From a virus: a stretch of DNA of 37,290 bases. The stretch spans positions 1-37,290 of IMG/VR virus record IMGVR_UViG_3300025120_000192; one strand, 5' to 3'. Positions 27,212 to 33,476 of this stretch are shown here, piece after piece. The notes below the pieces were generated by a model. The model was not told the origin of the DNA. It ran no database searches and saw nothing but the letters and a program-made list of their open reading frames with translations. Positions within the stretch are counted from its first letter, which is position 1. Every line of letters starts with the position of its first letter. A program made the translations under genes and the position numbers.

Positions 27212-27370
27212 TCAAGGTGCTAGTTCGCTAACTAAAAGTTGTCCTGTCTCATCAATAATATTATCTCCACTATTACCCTCTTTTAAAATAAAGAATGTAG
27301 CGGGACTTACGGAGCCACCCCCCGTAATACCCCCAATCATATTCGCTATTATTATTGCAGTCCCTTGCAT
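27212..27370 (-). CDS. 52-residue fibre-cluster protein
   Basis: This short gene fills the gap between two fibre genes. It starts at ATG 27370, overlapping nothing but only one base after the stop of the 153-residue gene, and ends at 27212, four bases before the next start. The product begins MQGTAIIIANMIGGITGGGS, followed by VSPATFFILKEGNSGDN and a polar C-terminus ending LAP. The hydrophobic Gly-rich N-terminus is not long enough to be a confident membrane segment. The exact fit between neighbours and the absence of any other explanation for the 160 bases support it as a real gene. Confidence 0.6.
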   Translation of the reverse strand: MQGTAIIIANMIGGITGGGSVSPATFFILKEGNSGDNIIDETGQLLVSELAP

Positions 27371-27371
27371 A

Positions 27372-27833
27372 TTACCAGAGAGCTAAAATATTTGATGCCG
27401 TAGAGTCATTAAATACTCGCTTTACCTGAACAGGAATAAAGGACCCAGCAAGTACGCCCGTAAAAGTAATATCGCTATCACTAGACGTTAACACGTGTAA
27501 ATCACCCGCCCCTCCTACATACAATACGCAACCTGGATTGTCGTCTCCATATATAACGTATGCGTTTCCGCTAACAGTAAAAATATTCGCAGACAAGCTA
27601 AGCTGAGTACTACTATCTACAGCTACAACTGTTGCTATAGTATTATTAGTGGTATTGTATACAATAGAGCCTAATAAATTGTCTGTAAACCCACCGCCAG
27701 AGTCAACTAACTTAAGGCCCGATACCGACGTGACCGTTTTTCCTTGAGTAGGCCCTGCTACATTAGGGATGTTTATCGTAGCGCTAGGAATTACGTTAAT
27801 ACCTAATCCTACCTGTAGTTTTTGATATGCCAT
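27372..27833 (-). CDS. Virion protein with one small beta-barrel repeat
   Basis: The 153-residue protein carries one copy (residues 40-97) of the module duplicated in the 9398-10210 protein: KLVDSGGGF, then GSIVYNTTNNTIATVVAVDS and a closing AYVIYGDD. The N-terminus (MAYQKLQVGLGINVIPSATI) resembles particle-surface or fibre-base proteins. The C-terminal part (about 100-153) is beta-rich (GCVLYVGGAGDLHVLT, VQVKRVFND). It is the first of the fibre genes and starts 2 bases after the preceding small gene. A head-fibre or baseplate-like role is inferred. Confidence 0.6.
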   Translation of the reverse strand: MAYQKLQVGLGINVIPSATINIPNVAGPTQGKTVTSVSGLKLVDSGGGFTDNLLGSIVYNTTNNTIATVVAVDSSTQLSLSANIFTVSGNAYVIYGDDNPGCVLYVGGAGDLHVLTSSDSDITFTGVLAGSFIPVQVKRVFNDSTASNILALW

Positions 27834-27835
27834 AA

Positions 27836-28006
27836 TTATTTATCGTATGGGAAAATTCTGTTTAACGTATCTCGTCGCTGGCCGCAACCACAATCGGTGC
27901 CTGTAGCTTGGGAGACTTTCTCCACTACCTGCTTAATACCTGTGGCTCTAGTAAAATTCTCTACTGTATCGCCAAATCCTTTTGAAGCGCGAGAGCGGGA
28001 CGGCAT
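27836..28006 (-). CDS. 56-residue conserved Cys protein (CGCG motif)
   Basis: The gene starts at ATG 28006, overlapping the stop of the 72-residue gene as TAATG, and ends 2 bases before the next start. The product begins MPSRSRASKGFGDTVENFTR, continues ATGIKQVVEKVSQATG and contains TDCGCGQRRDTLNRIFPYDK. A fixed pattern G-F/L-G-D-x-x-E-x-x-T-x-A-T-G-I-K then D-C-G-C-G-x-R...LN-x-x-F-P-Y is one I recall as a small protein found in many aquatic phages, always near small basic proteins. Function unknown; the DCGCG group could bind a metal. Confidence 0.75.
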   Translation of the reverse strand: MPSRSRASKGFGDTVENFTRATGIKQVVEKVSQATGTDCGCGQRRDTLNRIFPYDK

Positions 28007-28224
28007 TACTTTCGGATAAGCTTAGTTAGATGACTACCTACCTTACCCCCTGCAATACACTGGTGCTCATAGCTCATAGAGTGGTCGCCTCCATAAGAAT
28101 GACCGTACATCTTCTTAGACATAGCCTTAGATTCGTCACGACGGTCCTTCATAGACTGTGATTTATTTCCGTTGCGAGCTCCTAGCGACTCGTCTAGTCG
28201 TGAGTTATAACCTTGCTTTTTCAT
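28006..28224 (-). CDS. Small basic virion-associated protein
   Basis: The 72-residue product begins MKKQGYNSRLDESLGARNGN and includes KSQSMKDRRDESKAMSKKM, a run of Lys/Arg/Ser, and a single Cys. The pattern L-D-E-S-L-G-x-R-x-G is familiar from small phage proteins of unknown function. It has its own TACATTTG promoter box 15 bases upstream and is coupled by TAATG to the CGCG protein. Its strong positive charge suggests a DNA-binding or internal head role, which is inference. Confidence 0.65.
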   Translation of the reverse strand: MKKQGYNSRLDESLGARNGNKSQSMKDRRDESKAMSKKMYGHSYGGDHSMSYEHQCIAGGKVGSHLTKLIRK

Positions 28225-28239
28225 AATATTGGGTTTTTA

Positions 28240-28247
28240 CAAATGTA
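28240..28247 (-). promoter_or_regulatory. Late promoter -7 box (TAnnTTTG)
   Basis: The minus strand reads TACATTTG, 15 bases upstream of ATG 28224, in the short gap at the end of the 96-residue gene. The distance matches the other late promoters. Confidence 0.55.
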
Positions 28248-28248
28248 C

Positions 28249-28539
28249 TTAATATTTTCCACGTCTACTGGAGGGAGAGCTCTTCTTAGAACCGCCCTTG
28301 CCAGCCCACAGTTTTTTACAGGCCCAGTACCTAGCCGTTAGTTTATTCGTAGCGGTACCACACTTATGGCGAGCTTTAAAGCTCTTACGCGCAGCAGCAG
28401 AGTAGTTATGGCCGTAACCCTTAGCACCGAAGTGGATGAGCTTCTCCTGGCCTCCAGAGCAAGCCTTAACCATCATCTTCTTGCCCGCTCGGTCGGACCG
28501 AGTAGGGCTGTTACATTTCATCTTACTCTTATTCGCCAT
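28249..28539 (-). CDS. Small basic Cys-containing phage protein (CNxPxR family)
   Basis: The 96-residue protein has the layout MKCNSPTRSDRAGKKMMVKA, then CSGGQEKLIHFGAKGYGHN, then RKSFKARHKCGTATNKLTAR and YWACKKLWAG. This is a well-recognised arrangement in aquatic phages (C-N-x-P-x-R ... V-K-A-C-x-G-G-x-E-K-x-I-x-F-G ... RKSFKARH ... K-x-x-A-x-Y-W-x-x-K-x-L-W). No function is established that I know of. The four Cys could bind a metal, and the very high Lys/Arg content suggests nucleic-acid binding. It is separated from the next gene by a single base. Confidence 0.75.
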   Translation of the reverse strand: MANKSKMKCNSPTRSDRAGKKMMVKACSGGQEKLIHFGAKGYGHNYSAAARKSFKARHKCGTATNKLTARYWACKKLWAGKGGSKKSSPSSRRGKY

Positions 28540-28540
28540 A

Positions 28541-28783
28541 TCAACTATTGGTTACACGACCAGCAGCCGTATTGGATACGAACTGCCTCCTGCTGCCGCC
28601 TTTCTTTTTTTTCTTACGAGCCGTAGAAGCTCGCTCCGATTTACTCATAGACTTAGCCTTAGCCAATGGCAGACATCGGTCAGGGTTCTTCTTGTCCTTA
28701 CTCGTGCCGCAAGCACCAAGGATAGAACCGTCCGTCCCAATACGAACCCATTTCTGGTCCCGCCATTTCTTTAGCTCTCCCAT
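28541..28783 (-). CDS. Small basic phage protein (WVRIGTDGSI / CGTSKDKKNPDRC family)
   Basis: The 80-residue product contains KKWRDQKWVRIGTDGSILGA and CGTSKDKKNPDRCLPLAKAK, then SERASTARKKKKKGGSRRQF. The signature W-V-R-I-x-T-x-G-x-I ... C-G-T-S-K-x-K-K-N-P-D-R-C-L-P recurs in aquatic phages, usually as a partner of the CNxPxR protein next door, as here. The two Cys flank a basic loop. Function is unknown; virion DNA condensation or a host-takeover role are both possible. Confidence 0.75.
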   Translation of the reverse strand: MGELKKWRDQKWVRIGTDGSILGACGTSKDKKNPDRCLPLAKAKSMSKSERASTARKKKKKGGSRRQFVSNTAAGRVTNS

Positions 28784-28826
28784 TATTTTTTCTTAGTCTT
28801 GGTCTTGCAATACTTGCTCGAGGTTA

Positions 28827-29240
28827 TTATCCTCTTCGTTTTTGACGCATTGTTTTGCGAGCAGTTTTCAAAGCAGATTTAGCGTTCTTCACAAGTTGCT
28901 TGCCTGAAGTTGCTGGTAGCGGAACATCACGTCCCGACATAGGACTTTTTTGCAAACTTGGCTTAGGGCCGTCAGTTTTGAGAGAGCGTACTTTTCTTTT
29001 TCGCATAGGAATCCGTGAAGAATCTTCACCTAACACTCCCGCAGCTGCTCTAGCACCGTGCATTGCAGGGCTAGGATTTTGTGCTGTTCCACCAAGTCCT
29101 GATTTTTTTAGCGCTTTAGCCGCTCTATTAGCCGAGCCTGCCGCAGCAGCCATCATATATCCTTGTCCTGCCTCTTTAGCCTCTGAACGGGTATTAATAG
29201 ATGTTTTAGCACCAGTAACTTTTGTTTTTTTCTTAGCCAT
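28827..29240 (-). CDS. Lys/Ala-rich basic protein
   Basis: The 137-residue protein has a strongly basic, low-complexity composition rich in Lys, Ala, Arg and Ser (MAKKKTKVTGAKTSINTRSE, and a C-terminus RKTMRQKRRG). The central Gly/Ala segment (YMMAAAAGSANRAAKALKKS) is helical. It resembles histone-tail-like or DNA-compacting proteins in composition only. Its ATG overlaps the stop of the 25-residue gene (TAATG). A 43-base gap after it contains no further convincing gene. Confidence 0.6.
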   Translation of the reverse strand: MAKKKTKVTGAKTSINTRSEAKEAGQGYMMAAAAGSANRAAKALKKSGLGGTAQNPSPAMHGARAAAGVLGEDSSRIPMRKRKVRSLKTDGPKPSLQKSPMSGRDVPLPATSGKQLVKNAKSALKTARKTMRQKRRG

Positions 29241-29317
29241 TATTTCTTGGTCTTTTTAGATTTTTTCTTTGATGCAGACTTCACCTTTTGGGTGCAGGGT
29301 TTTCCGTATGATGCCAT
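29240..29317 (-). CDS. 25-residue Lys-rich peptide
   Basis: A minimal gene bounded by TAATG overlaps on both sides: its ATG (29317) overlaps the stop of the 51-residue gene and its TAA (29242-29240) overlaps the start of the 137-residue gene. The peptide is MASYGKPCTQKVKSASKKKS followed by KKTKK, with 11 Lys and one Cys. The precise double overlap and amino-acid composition like its neighbours make translation likely despite its size. Confidence 0.55.
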   Translation of the reverse strand: MASYGKPCTQKVKSASKKKSKKTKK

Positions 29318-29472
29318 TATTTCTTACTTTTTTTTGCGTAGTTAGGGTCTTTGCAATATTTGCTCGCAGCCATATTAGCATAAGCCGAAGGGTAGCGGTC
29401 AAAGGTCCGCTTAGCCCAAGCGATTCCAGCGGGGCAAATCTTATTGCCAGTTTTTTTAGTGCGTCCAGCCAT
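29317..29472 (-). CDS. 51-residue basic Cys-containing protein
   Basis: The product begins MAGRTKKTGNKICPAGIAWA and continues KRTFDRYPSAYANMAASKYC, ending KDPNYAKKSKK. The pattern K-I-C-P-x-G-x-x-W-A-K-R-T-F-x-x-Y-P-S-A-Y-A-N-x-x-A-x-K-Y-C-K-D-P is one I recognise as a small conserved phage protein. It is the first gene of the minus-strand block downstream of the bidirectional promoter, with a leader of about 10 bases. The two Cys and positive charge match the adjacent small proteins. Confidence 0.7.
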   Translation of the reverse strand: MAGRTKKTGNKICPAGIAWAKRTFDRYPSAYANMAASKYCKDPNYAKKSKK

Positions 29473-29478
29473 AACTTA

Positions 29479-29496
29479 TAACTTTGACCAAAGTTA
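29479..29496. promoter_or_regulatory. Palindromic bidirectional promoter (two facing -7 boxes)
   Basis: The sequence TAACTTTGACCAAAGTTA is a perfect 18-bp inverted repeat. Each arm is a TAnnTTTG box, one for the plus-strand winged-helix gene (ATG 23 bases downstream) and one for the minus-strand small-protein operon (ATG 16 bases downstream). The palindrome could also be an operator. Two polymerases could not occupy it at once, so the two directions should compete. Clear -33 elements are not seen. Confidence 0.65.
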
Positions 29497-29509
29497 CAAA
29501 TTAAATTTA

Positions 29510-30007
29510 ATGGAAAACGAAAGCAAAGCCCCCGTCAAAATCATACACTATGACATCTACGATAGGAAGCCGCCACCCAACGATTATATGAAATACTGGA
29601 GAGTCATACGTAGATGGGCTCTATCTAAATATGAACTATCAATGCCAGAACTGGAAATGCTACTGTTTTTATACTCAGAAAGCTACTTCAGTAAAGAAAC
29701 CTTCGATGAGTACAACCAACTTATAAGCTGGAATAAAAAACGCTTCTCCAACCTCCTCCGCGATGGGTGGATTGTAGTATGGCGTAAAGCCCGAAAGAAC
29801 GAAAGAACGCTCTACGAAATATCATACAAAAGCCGTAGGGTAGTAGCAAGCATATACGACAAACTAAATGGGCAAGAGTTCTCAGAAAAGTATCCCTCTA
29901 ACCCTATGTTTAAAACCCACGCACCCTATACCGATGTGGTTTACCGTAACTATATCAAGAAAATAAACCAGACTATACGACGACGACAACGTCCCGCTCA
30001 AGAATAA
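29510..30007 (+). CDS. MarR-like winged-helix DNA-binding protein
   Basis: The 165-residue product (start MENESKAPVKIIHYDIYDRK) is chosen over a longer frame from 29444 because the promoter box lies at 29479-29486. Residues 38-110 fit a winged helix: LSKYELSMPELEMLLFLYSE, a helix-turn (SKETFDEYNQLISWNKKRFS), a recognition/wing part (NLLRDGWIVVWRKARKNERT, LYEISYKSRRVVASIYDKL). MarR-type proteins use this layout. The C-terminus is very basic (KKINQTIRRRQRP). It is the only plus-strand gene in the left 34 kb and is divergent from the late genes through a palindromic promoter, so it may be the switch regulator for them. Its 3' end overlaps the GroES gene by 35 bases. Confidence 0.65.
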   Translation: MENESKAPVKIIHYDIYDRKPPPNDYMKYWRVIRRWALSKYELSMPELEMLLFLYSESYFSKETFDEYNQLISWNKKRFSNLLRDGWIVVWRKARKNERTLYEISYKSRRVVASIYDKLNGQEFSEKYPSNPMFKTHAPYTDVVYRNYIKKINQTIRRRQRPAQE

Positions 30008-30230
30008 TGGTATAGGTTTCATCGCCTATCATCATAGAATGACCTGCGTTACGGTCAAAATAAATTACATCACCGCGATTAATCGTAGACACCTCAGTGC
30101 CAGGCTCTATGACCAAAGCCTTTTTGTAACGAAAAGATTGCGCATCCTCCGAAGACAACAAAAGCCCAGAGGCCGATGTGAGCTGCTCCTCGATAGGAGT
30201 GATGACCATATATTTATTTATTGGTTTCAT
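29973..30230 (-). CDS. groES: Phage GroES co-chaperonin
   Basis: The 85-residue protein is a compact GroES. It begins MKPINKYMVITPIEEQLTSA and has a mobile-loop region SASGLLLSSEDAQSFRYKKA, where GLLL replaces the GIVL tripeptide contact for GroEL. The fold core follows with VIEPGTEVSTINRGDVIYFD and the closing TYTIILERDVVVVV. It is about ten residues shorter than the usual 95. It would cap the phage GroEL encoded upstream in the same operon. The C-terminal codons overlap antisense with the plus-strand winged-helix gene. Confidence 0.85.
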   Translation of the reverse strand: MKPINKYMVITPIEEQLTSASGLLLSSEDAQSFRYKKALVIEPGTEVSTINRGDVIYFDRNAGHSMMIGDETYTIILERDVVVVV

Positions 30231-30481
30231 ATGACAAAGATTGGTGTGTTAGTCCCCATATAGGAACCTATAACGTTATACTCAAAATACTCGATGGCCT
30301 CGTCAAGAGACATCTCCCCATCTTTCATCAAGCACTCGTGACAACTTCCTATTCTATAACAGACACGGTAAGCATCCGCAAGTGGGTCATACGATAAACC
30401 AATAATGGCATCGTCAAAACCTTCAGCAAAAAGAGAAGTCTCACCTATATCCGATAGCCACTCATTTACTAGCTTCCTCAT
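30227..30481 (-). CDS. Conserved 84-residue protein between groEL and groES
   Basis: The start is taken at ATG 30481, which lies inside the end of groEL (20-base overlap); a longer frame from 30538 would lie further inside groEL. The product reads MRKLVNEWLSDIGETSLFAE then GFDDAIIGLSYDPLADAYRV, has CYRIGSCHECLM, and ends EYFEYNVIGSYMGTNTPIFV. The motif G-F-D-D-A-I-I-G...R-V-C-Y ... E-Y-F-E-x-N-V-x-G-x-Y-x-G-x-x-T-P-I-F recurs in many phage genomes as a protein of unknown function. The stop overlaps the groES start, placing it inside the chaperonin operon. Confidence 0.7.
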   Translation of the reverse strand: MRKLVNEWLSDIGETSLFAEGFDDAIIGLSYDPLADAYRVCYRIGSCHECLMKDGEMSLDEAIEYFEYNVIGSYMGTNTPIFVI

Positions 30482-32087
30482 AAGTTCTGGCTGAAGTGAT
30501 GATTGCATTCGTAGAAAGTATAGTAGTAGCCACGGCAACTGCGTTTCGTAAAGCGCTCTTAGTAACCTTCGCAGGGTCTATAACTCCCTGACGAACCATA
30601 TTACCGTACTCTCGAGTTTTTACATTAAACCCATATCCTTTAATATCTTTTTCTAAAATATTATCGTTCACCTCTTCAAAGTCAAGACCAGCGTTAGAGA
30701 CTATCTGATGTAGTGGATACTCTAATGCAGAATAGAGCACCCGATACGCTAGAGTATGCTCTTTAGGCATAGGCTTGTTAGACATCGACCTCCTTATATA
30801 ACGACCCTGCTCCCATAAAGCAATGCCCCCTCCAGGAACAATACCCTCCATTAACGCAGAACGAACCGCGCAAACCGCGTCGTCAACCCTGTCATAACGC
30901 TCCTTTTGCTCTAGGTCGGTATTGCCGCCCACATAGATAACGCCAACCCCGCCAGCTAAACTAGCTATACGCTCTAAGAAAAAATCTTTCTCCTCCTTCT
31001 TCGAAGCGTTATCATACGCAGCACGTAACTCCTTAACACGTAAGTCAATCGCTTCTTGAGTAACACGGTTCTCATCGCGTATCAATACGCTGTGCTCACG
31101 CTTAACAACAACGCGCTTAGCTAAACCCAAATCCTCCATACGGATTAAAGACAAATCATCGCCCGTCTTTTCAGAAAAATACTTAGCACCCATAGAAAGC
31201 GCTAAATCATTCATCACCTCTTCCTGCTTCCAACCAAATTGAGGAGGGCTGATATTGCAGAACTTAACGTCGTTCTTCATAACGTTAGCCCCCATAGTAT
31301 TTAAAAAGTTTACAGAGCAAGGAGCTATCAATAGCAACTTGTGGCGTTCCGATATAACCTGCTTCAATACATTCTCTAACTGCAACGGACTGTTTATCTC
31401 TGTACCGCAAACCAAGACGTAGCAGTTCTCCAATACACACTCGTCAGTCTCGTGGTTATTTACAAATAACGACGAGGTGTAACCACGCTCCACACGCATA
31501 CCATTCGTCACCTCGTAATAAGTGTCTGGAAGTAAACTGTTCTCAACCGTTACCACCCCGTCATTGCCGACAGCTTTGTACACATCAGAAATTATCTTGC
31601 CTAACTCCTTGTCGTTATTAGCAGATATAGTCGCTACATCCAACATCTTTTTGTCAGTGAGCTTTACCGAAGAGCCAGACAAGCGCTTAATGGTTTCTTC
31701 GCTTAACACGTTAAGATAACGCAAGAAGTCCGTCTTGTTGATGTCGCTATAGTCACGGATAAGCTCCTCCGTTAAATTTATTAAAGCTTCCGTTAAGACA
31801 ATAGCGGTAGTTGTGCCGTCACCCGCTTGAGTACTCGTTCGCTCCGAAGCCTCACGCATAATACGGACCGCTAAGTTCTCAACGGCATCCATCAAATGGA
31901 TAGACTTAGCTACCGTAACACCATCTTTCGTAACCGTAATACCGTGAGTGTGTTGCTCCGATTCAATAAGAACCGTTTGTCCGCTCGGGCCTAACGTACT
32001 CTTGACAGCGTTAGACATTTTAGTTATGCCGTCTTTAAGCTTAGAACGGCCAGCATCGTCAAAGACGATATTCTTAGGAGTAAACAT
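30462..32087 (-). CDS. groEL: Phage-encoded GroEL chaperonin
   Basis: The 541-residue protein spans all three GroEL domains. The equatorial ATP site is intact: TLGPSGQTVLIES (residues 31-43), TVTKDGVTVAKSI (51-63) and GDGTTTA (89-95). The apical domain includes MRVERGYTSSLFVNNHET, matching the SPYF-region. The intermediate/equatorial return has LAGGVGVIYVGGNTDLEQKE, RVDDAVCAVRSALMEGIVPG (the catalytic Asp398 position is conserved in DDAV) and EYGNMVRQGVIDPAKVTKSA. The C-terminal GGM tail is missing (ends YEEASK). It folds proteins inside a ring cage. A TAGATTTG promoter lies 22 bases upstream. Phage chaperonins usually serve capsid folding. Confidence 0.95.
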   Translation of the reverse strand: MFTPKNIVFDDAGRSKLKDGITKMSNAVKSTLGPSGQTVLIESEQHTHGITVTKDGVTVAKSIHLMDAVENLAVRIMREASERTSTQAGDGTTTAIVLTEALINLTEELIRDYSDINKTDFLRYLNVLSEETIKRLSGSSVKLTDKKMLDVATISANNDKELGKIISDVYKAVGNDGVVTVENSLLPDTYYEVTNGMRVERGYTSSLFVNNHETDECVLENCYVLVCGTEINSPLQLENVLKQVISERHKLLLIAPCSVNFLNTMGANVMKNDVKFCNISPPQFGWKQEEVMNDLALSMGAKYFSEKTGDDLSLIRMEDLGLAKRVVVKREHSVLIRDENRVTQEAIDLRVKELRAAYDNASKKEEKDFFLERIASLAGGVGVIYVGGNTDLEQKERYDRVDDAVCAVRSALMEGIVPGGGIALWEQGRYIRRSMSNKPMPKEHTLAYRVLYSALEYPLHQIVSNAGLDFEEVNDNILEKDIKGYGFNVKTREYGNMVRQGVIDPAKVTKSALRNAVAVATTILSTNAIITSARTYEEASK

Positions 32088-32109
32088 TAAATTGAATTTT
32101 ATTACCTAA

Positions 32110-32117
32110 CAAATCTA
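32110..32117 (-). promoter_or_regulatory. Promoter -7 box for the chaperonin operon
   Basis: The minus strand reads TAGATTTG, 22 bases upstream of the groEL start and just beyond the stop of the protease gene. No -33 TTG at standard distance. Confidence 0.5.
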
Positions 32118-32121
32118 CGAA

Positions 32122-33168
32122 TTAATCTAAAGATGGATGCCCTTCGCAAATAGTTCCATACAAAGATAATACTATTTGAAGGTCATTTACATCCACTAAA
32201 CCAGTCCCGTTGATGTCGCCAGACAGGCAACCAGGTTGCCCCCAACACGAAAGAACTGCCATTAAGTCTTGTGTGCCAATTACATAGTCGTTATTTAAAT
32301 CGCCTAAGCAAAAAGGATAGTCACCAAATAAAGAAGAGCGCTGATACAATAACATATTGTGCATACGCTCTATCTGACCAGGTGTAAAATGATGACGACA
32401 CGAATCAGGGTAATAGTCCATATGATTGTCAGCCGTATAGTCATACCAATCTTCAGGACACATCGGTGGGTCACAACTGAACTGTGGTTTAGTAGGAGGA
32501 GTGTCACACACAAAATCACCCCATACATCGCAAGACAATCCGTTATCATTACCGCAATTAGTAACCGATTGAAAAACGTGGTGTAAACCGCAGTAATGAC
32601 CCATCTCGTGAGTGATGACTTTGTTTAAAGAATTATTAGGACGTAAGTAGTCAGCACCAACCCCAAACGCAGTGTAGTTCATCCATATGCCATCACGGGC
32701 ATTGTAAGGAGAGTTGATGACATAAGACCACCCAAGGATGCCGCCACACATCTTAGGGATTATATAAATGTTGCAGTACTTAGATGTATCCCAAGATAAG
32801 TCATTCGCTAACTCAGTGTTCTGTGTGCCGTAATTAGGAAAACAAAAATTAGCATTCGATACGTAAATGTTGTGCCACGAATAATCCATCAAGTCCTTAT
32901 AGTCAATTGAAACCAAGTTGAAACTCAAAGAAGCTTCAGACATATCATCGTTCAATAAATTAATCGCCTCCTCAACATAAGACTCCTCCAAGTAACTCCC
33001 AGGAAAACTATCGCTCCAACAAACGTGAACCACTACGTCAATCTCCATAAAGTCAATCGAAGAACGATGAGATGGAAAATAATAAATAGTAGAGTCGTAT
33101 GCAGTTCCACATATGTCCTGTGAAAAAACACTCAAGGGGAACAAAAAGAAGACAACTAAATACCTCAT
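32122..33168 (-). CDS. Secreted M43-type metalloprotease with dockerin-like tail
   Basis: The 348-residue protein has an N-terminal signal peptide (MRYLVVFFLFPLSVFSQ, cleavage near residue 17) typical of Bacteroidota secreted proteins. The zinc-binding metzincin motif HExxHxxGxxH is HEMGHYCGLHH at 187-197, and the Met-turn is M250 in NHMDYYP, followed by HHFTPGQIERMH, the M43 (pappalysin/cytophagalysin) arrangement. Residues 289-342 hold two EF-hand-like dockerin repeats, GDLNNDYVIGTQDLM and GDINGTGLVDVNDLQ. Multiple Cys fit an extracellular enzyme. Nothing else in this block is secreted this way, so it looks like an accessory gene acquired from a host. It may digest surface proteins, help release, or block other phages. 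Confidence 0.85.
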   Translation of the reverse strand: MRYLVVFFLFPLSVFSQDICGTAYDSTIYYFPSHRSSIDFMEIDVVVHVCWSDSFPGSYLEESYVEEAINLLNDDMSEASLSFNLVSIDYKDLMDYSWHNIYVSNANFCFPNYGTQNTELANDLSWDTSKYCNIYIIPKMCGGILGWSYVINSPYNARDGIWMNYTAFGVGADYLRPNNSLNKVITHEMGHYCGLHHVFQSVTNCGNDNGLSCDVWGDFVCDTPPTKPQFSCDPPMCPEDWYDYTADNHMDYYPDSCRHHFTPGQIERMHNMLLYQRSSLFGDYPFCLGDLNNDYVIGTQDLMAVLSCWGQPGCLSGDINGTGLVDVNDLQIVLSLYGTICEGHPSLD

Positions 33169-33189
33169 AATAATAGCATTTTTTTTAAT

Positions 33190-33472
33190 GTGTAGAATGT
33201 AAGGTTTTTTTCCCCATATATATATATAGCAAATACTTACTCTTTTATTTTTTCTGAACTCTCATAGTAGAGAGTAAACTTAACATTCTTAACATTTCCT
33301 TCTGTAATACCAGTAAACGCTAGTTTTTTTTTGTGTAGAGTTTTTTTAAAGTCTACATTTTTGTGTAGAGAGTCTACACTTTTTGCAGATTTCAATGTTT
33401 TTTTTTACCTGATTTTTTATTGACCAAAAAATTAAAGGGAAAAAATTCGATGCAAATGAAAAAAGTCTACAC
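33190..33472. repeat. Non-coding AT-rich region with GTGTAGA/TCTACAC repeat cluster
   Basis: The 33169-33476 interval has no convincing gene. It contains GTGTAGA at 33190-33196, 33333-33339 and 33363-33369, TCTACAC at 33373-33379 and 33466-33472, and a 6/7 match (TCTACA) at 33352-33357. Positions 33363-33379 form a perfect inverted repeat GTGTAGA-GAG-TCTACAC. The surroundings are T-tracts and a (TA)n run (33217-33228). Repeated short sites in an AT-rich gap near the change of coding direction suggest an origin or an operator region; this is inference. Confidence 0.6.
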
Positions 33473-33476
33473 AGAA

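Noticed and set aside
28784-28826. Extra tiny gene between the 80- and 137-residue genes (frame ending SKYCKTKTKKK)
   Set aside because: The tail resembles the 51-residue protein's end, but no start codon or coupled junction is present; at most a decayed remnant.
29479-29496. Integrase attachment site
   Set aside because: The palindrome is explained by two facing promoter boxes, and no integrase gene is in the window.
29444-29509. Upstream start for the winged-helix gene
   Set aside because: The promoter box at 29479-29486 lies inside that extension, so the transcript would start after it.
30482-30538. Upstream start for the 84-residue protein
   Set aside because: It would overlap groEL by 77 bases; the conserved part begins at MRKLVNEW, and a 20-base overlap is more usual here.
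33190-33472. CRISPR-like repeat array
   Set aside because: The repeats are only 7 bases, irregularly spaced and inverted as well as direct; no spacers of constant length and no cas genes are present.
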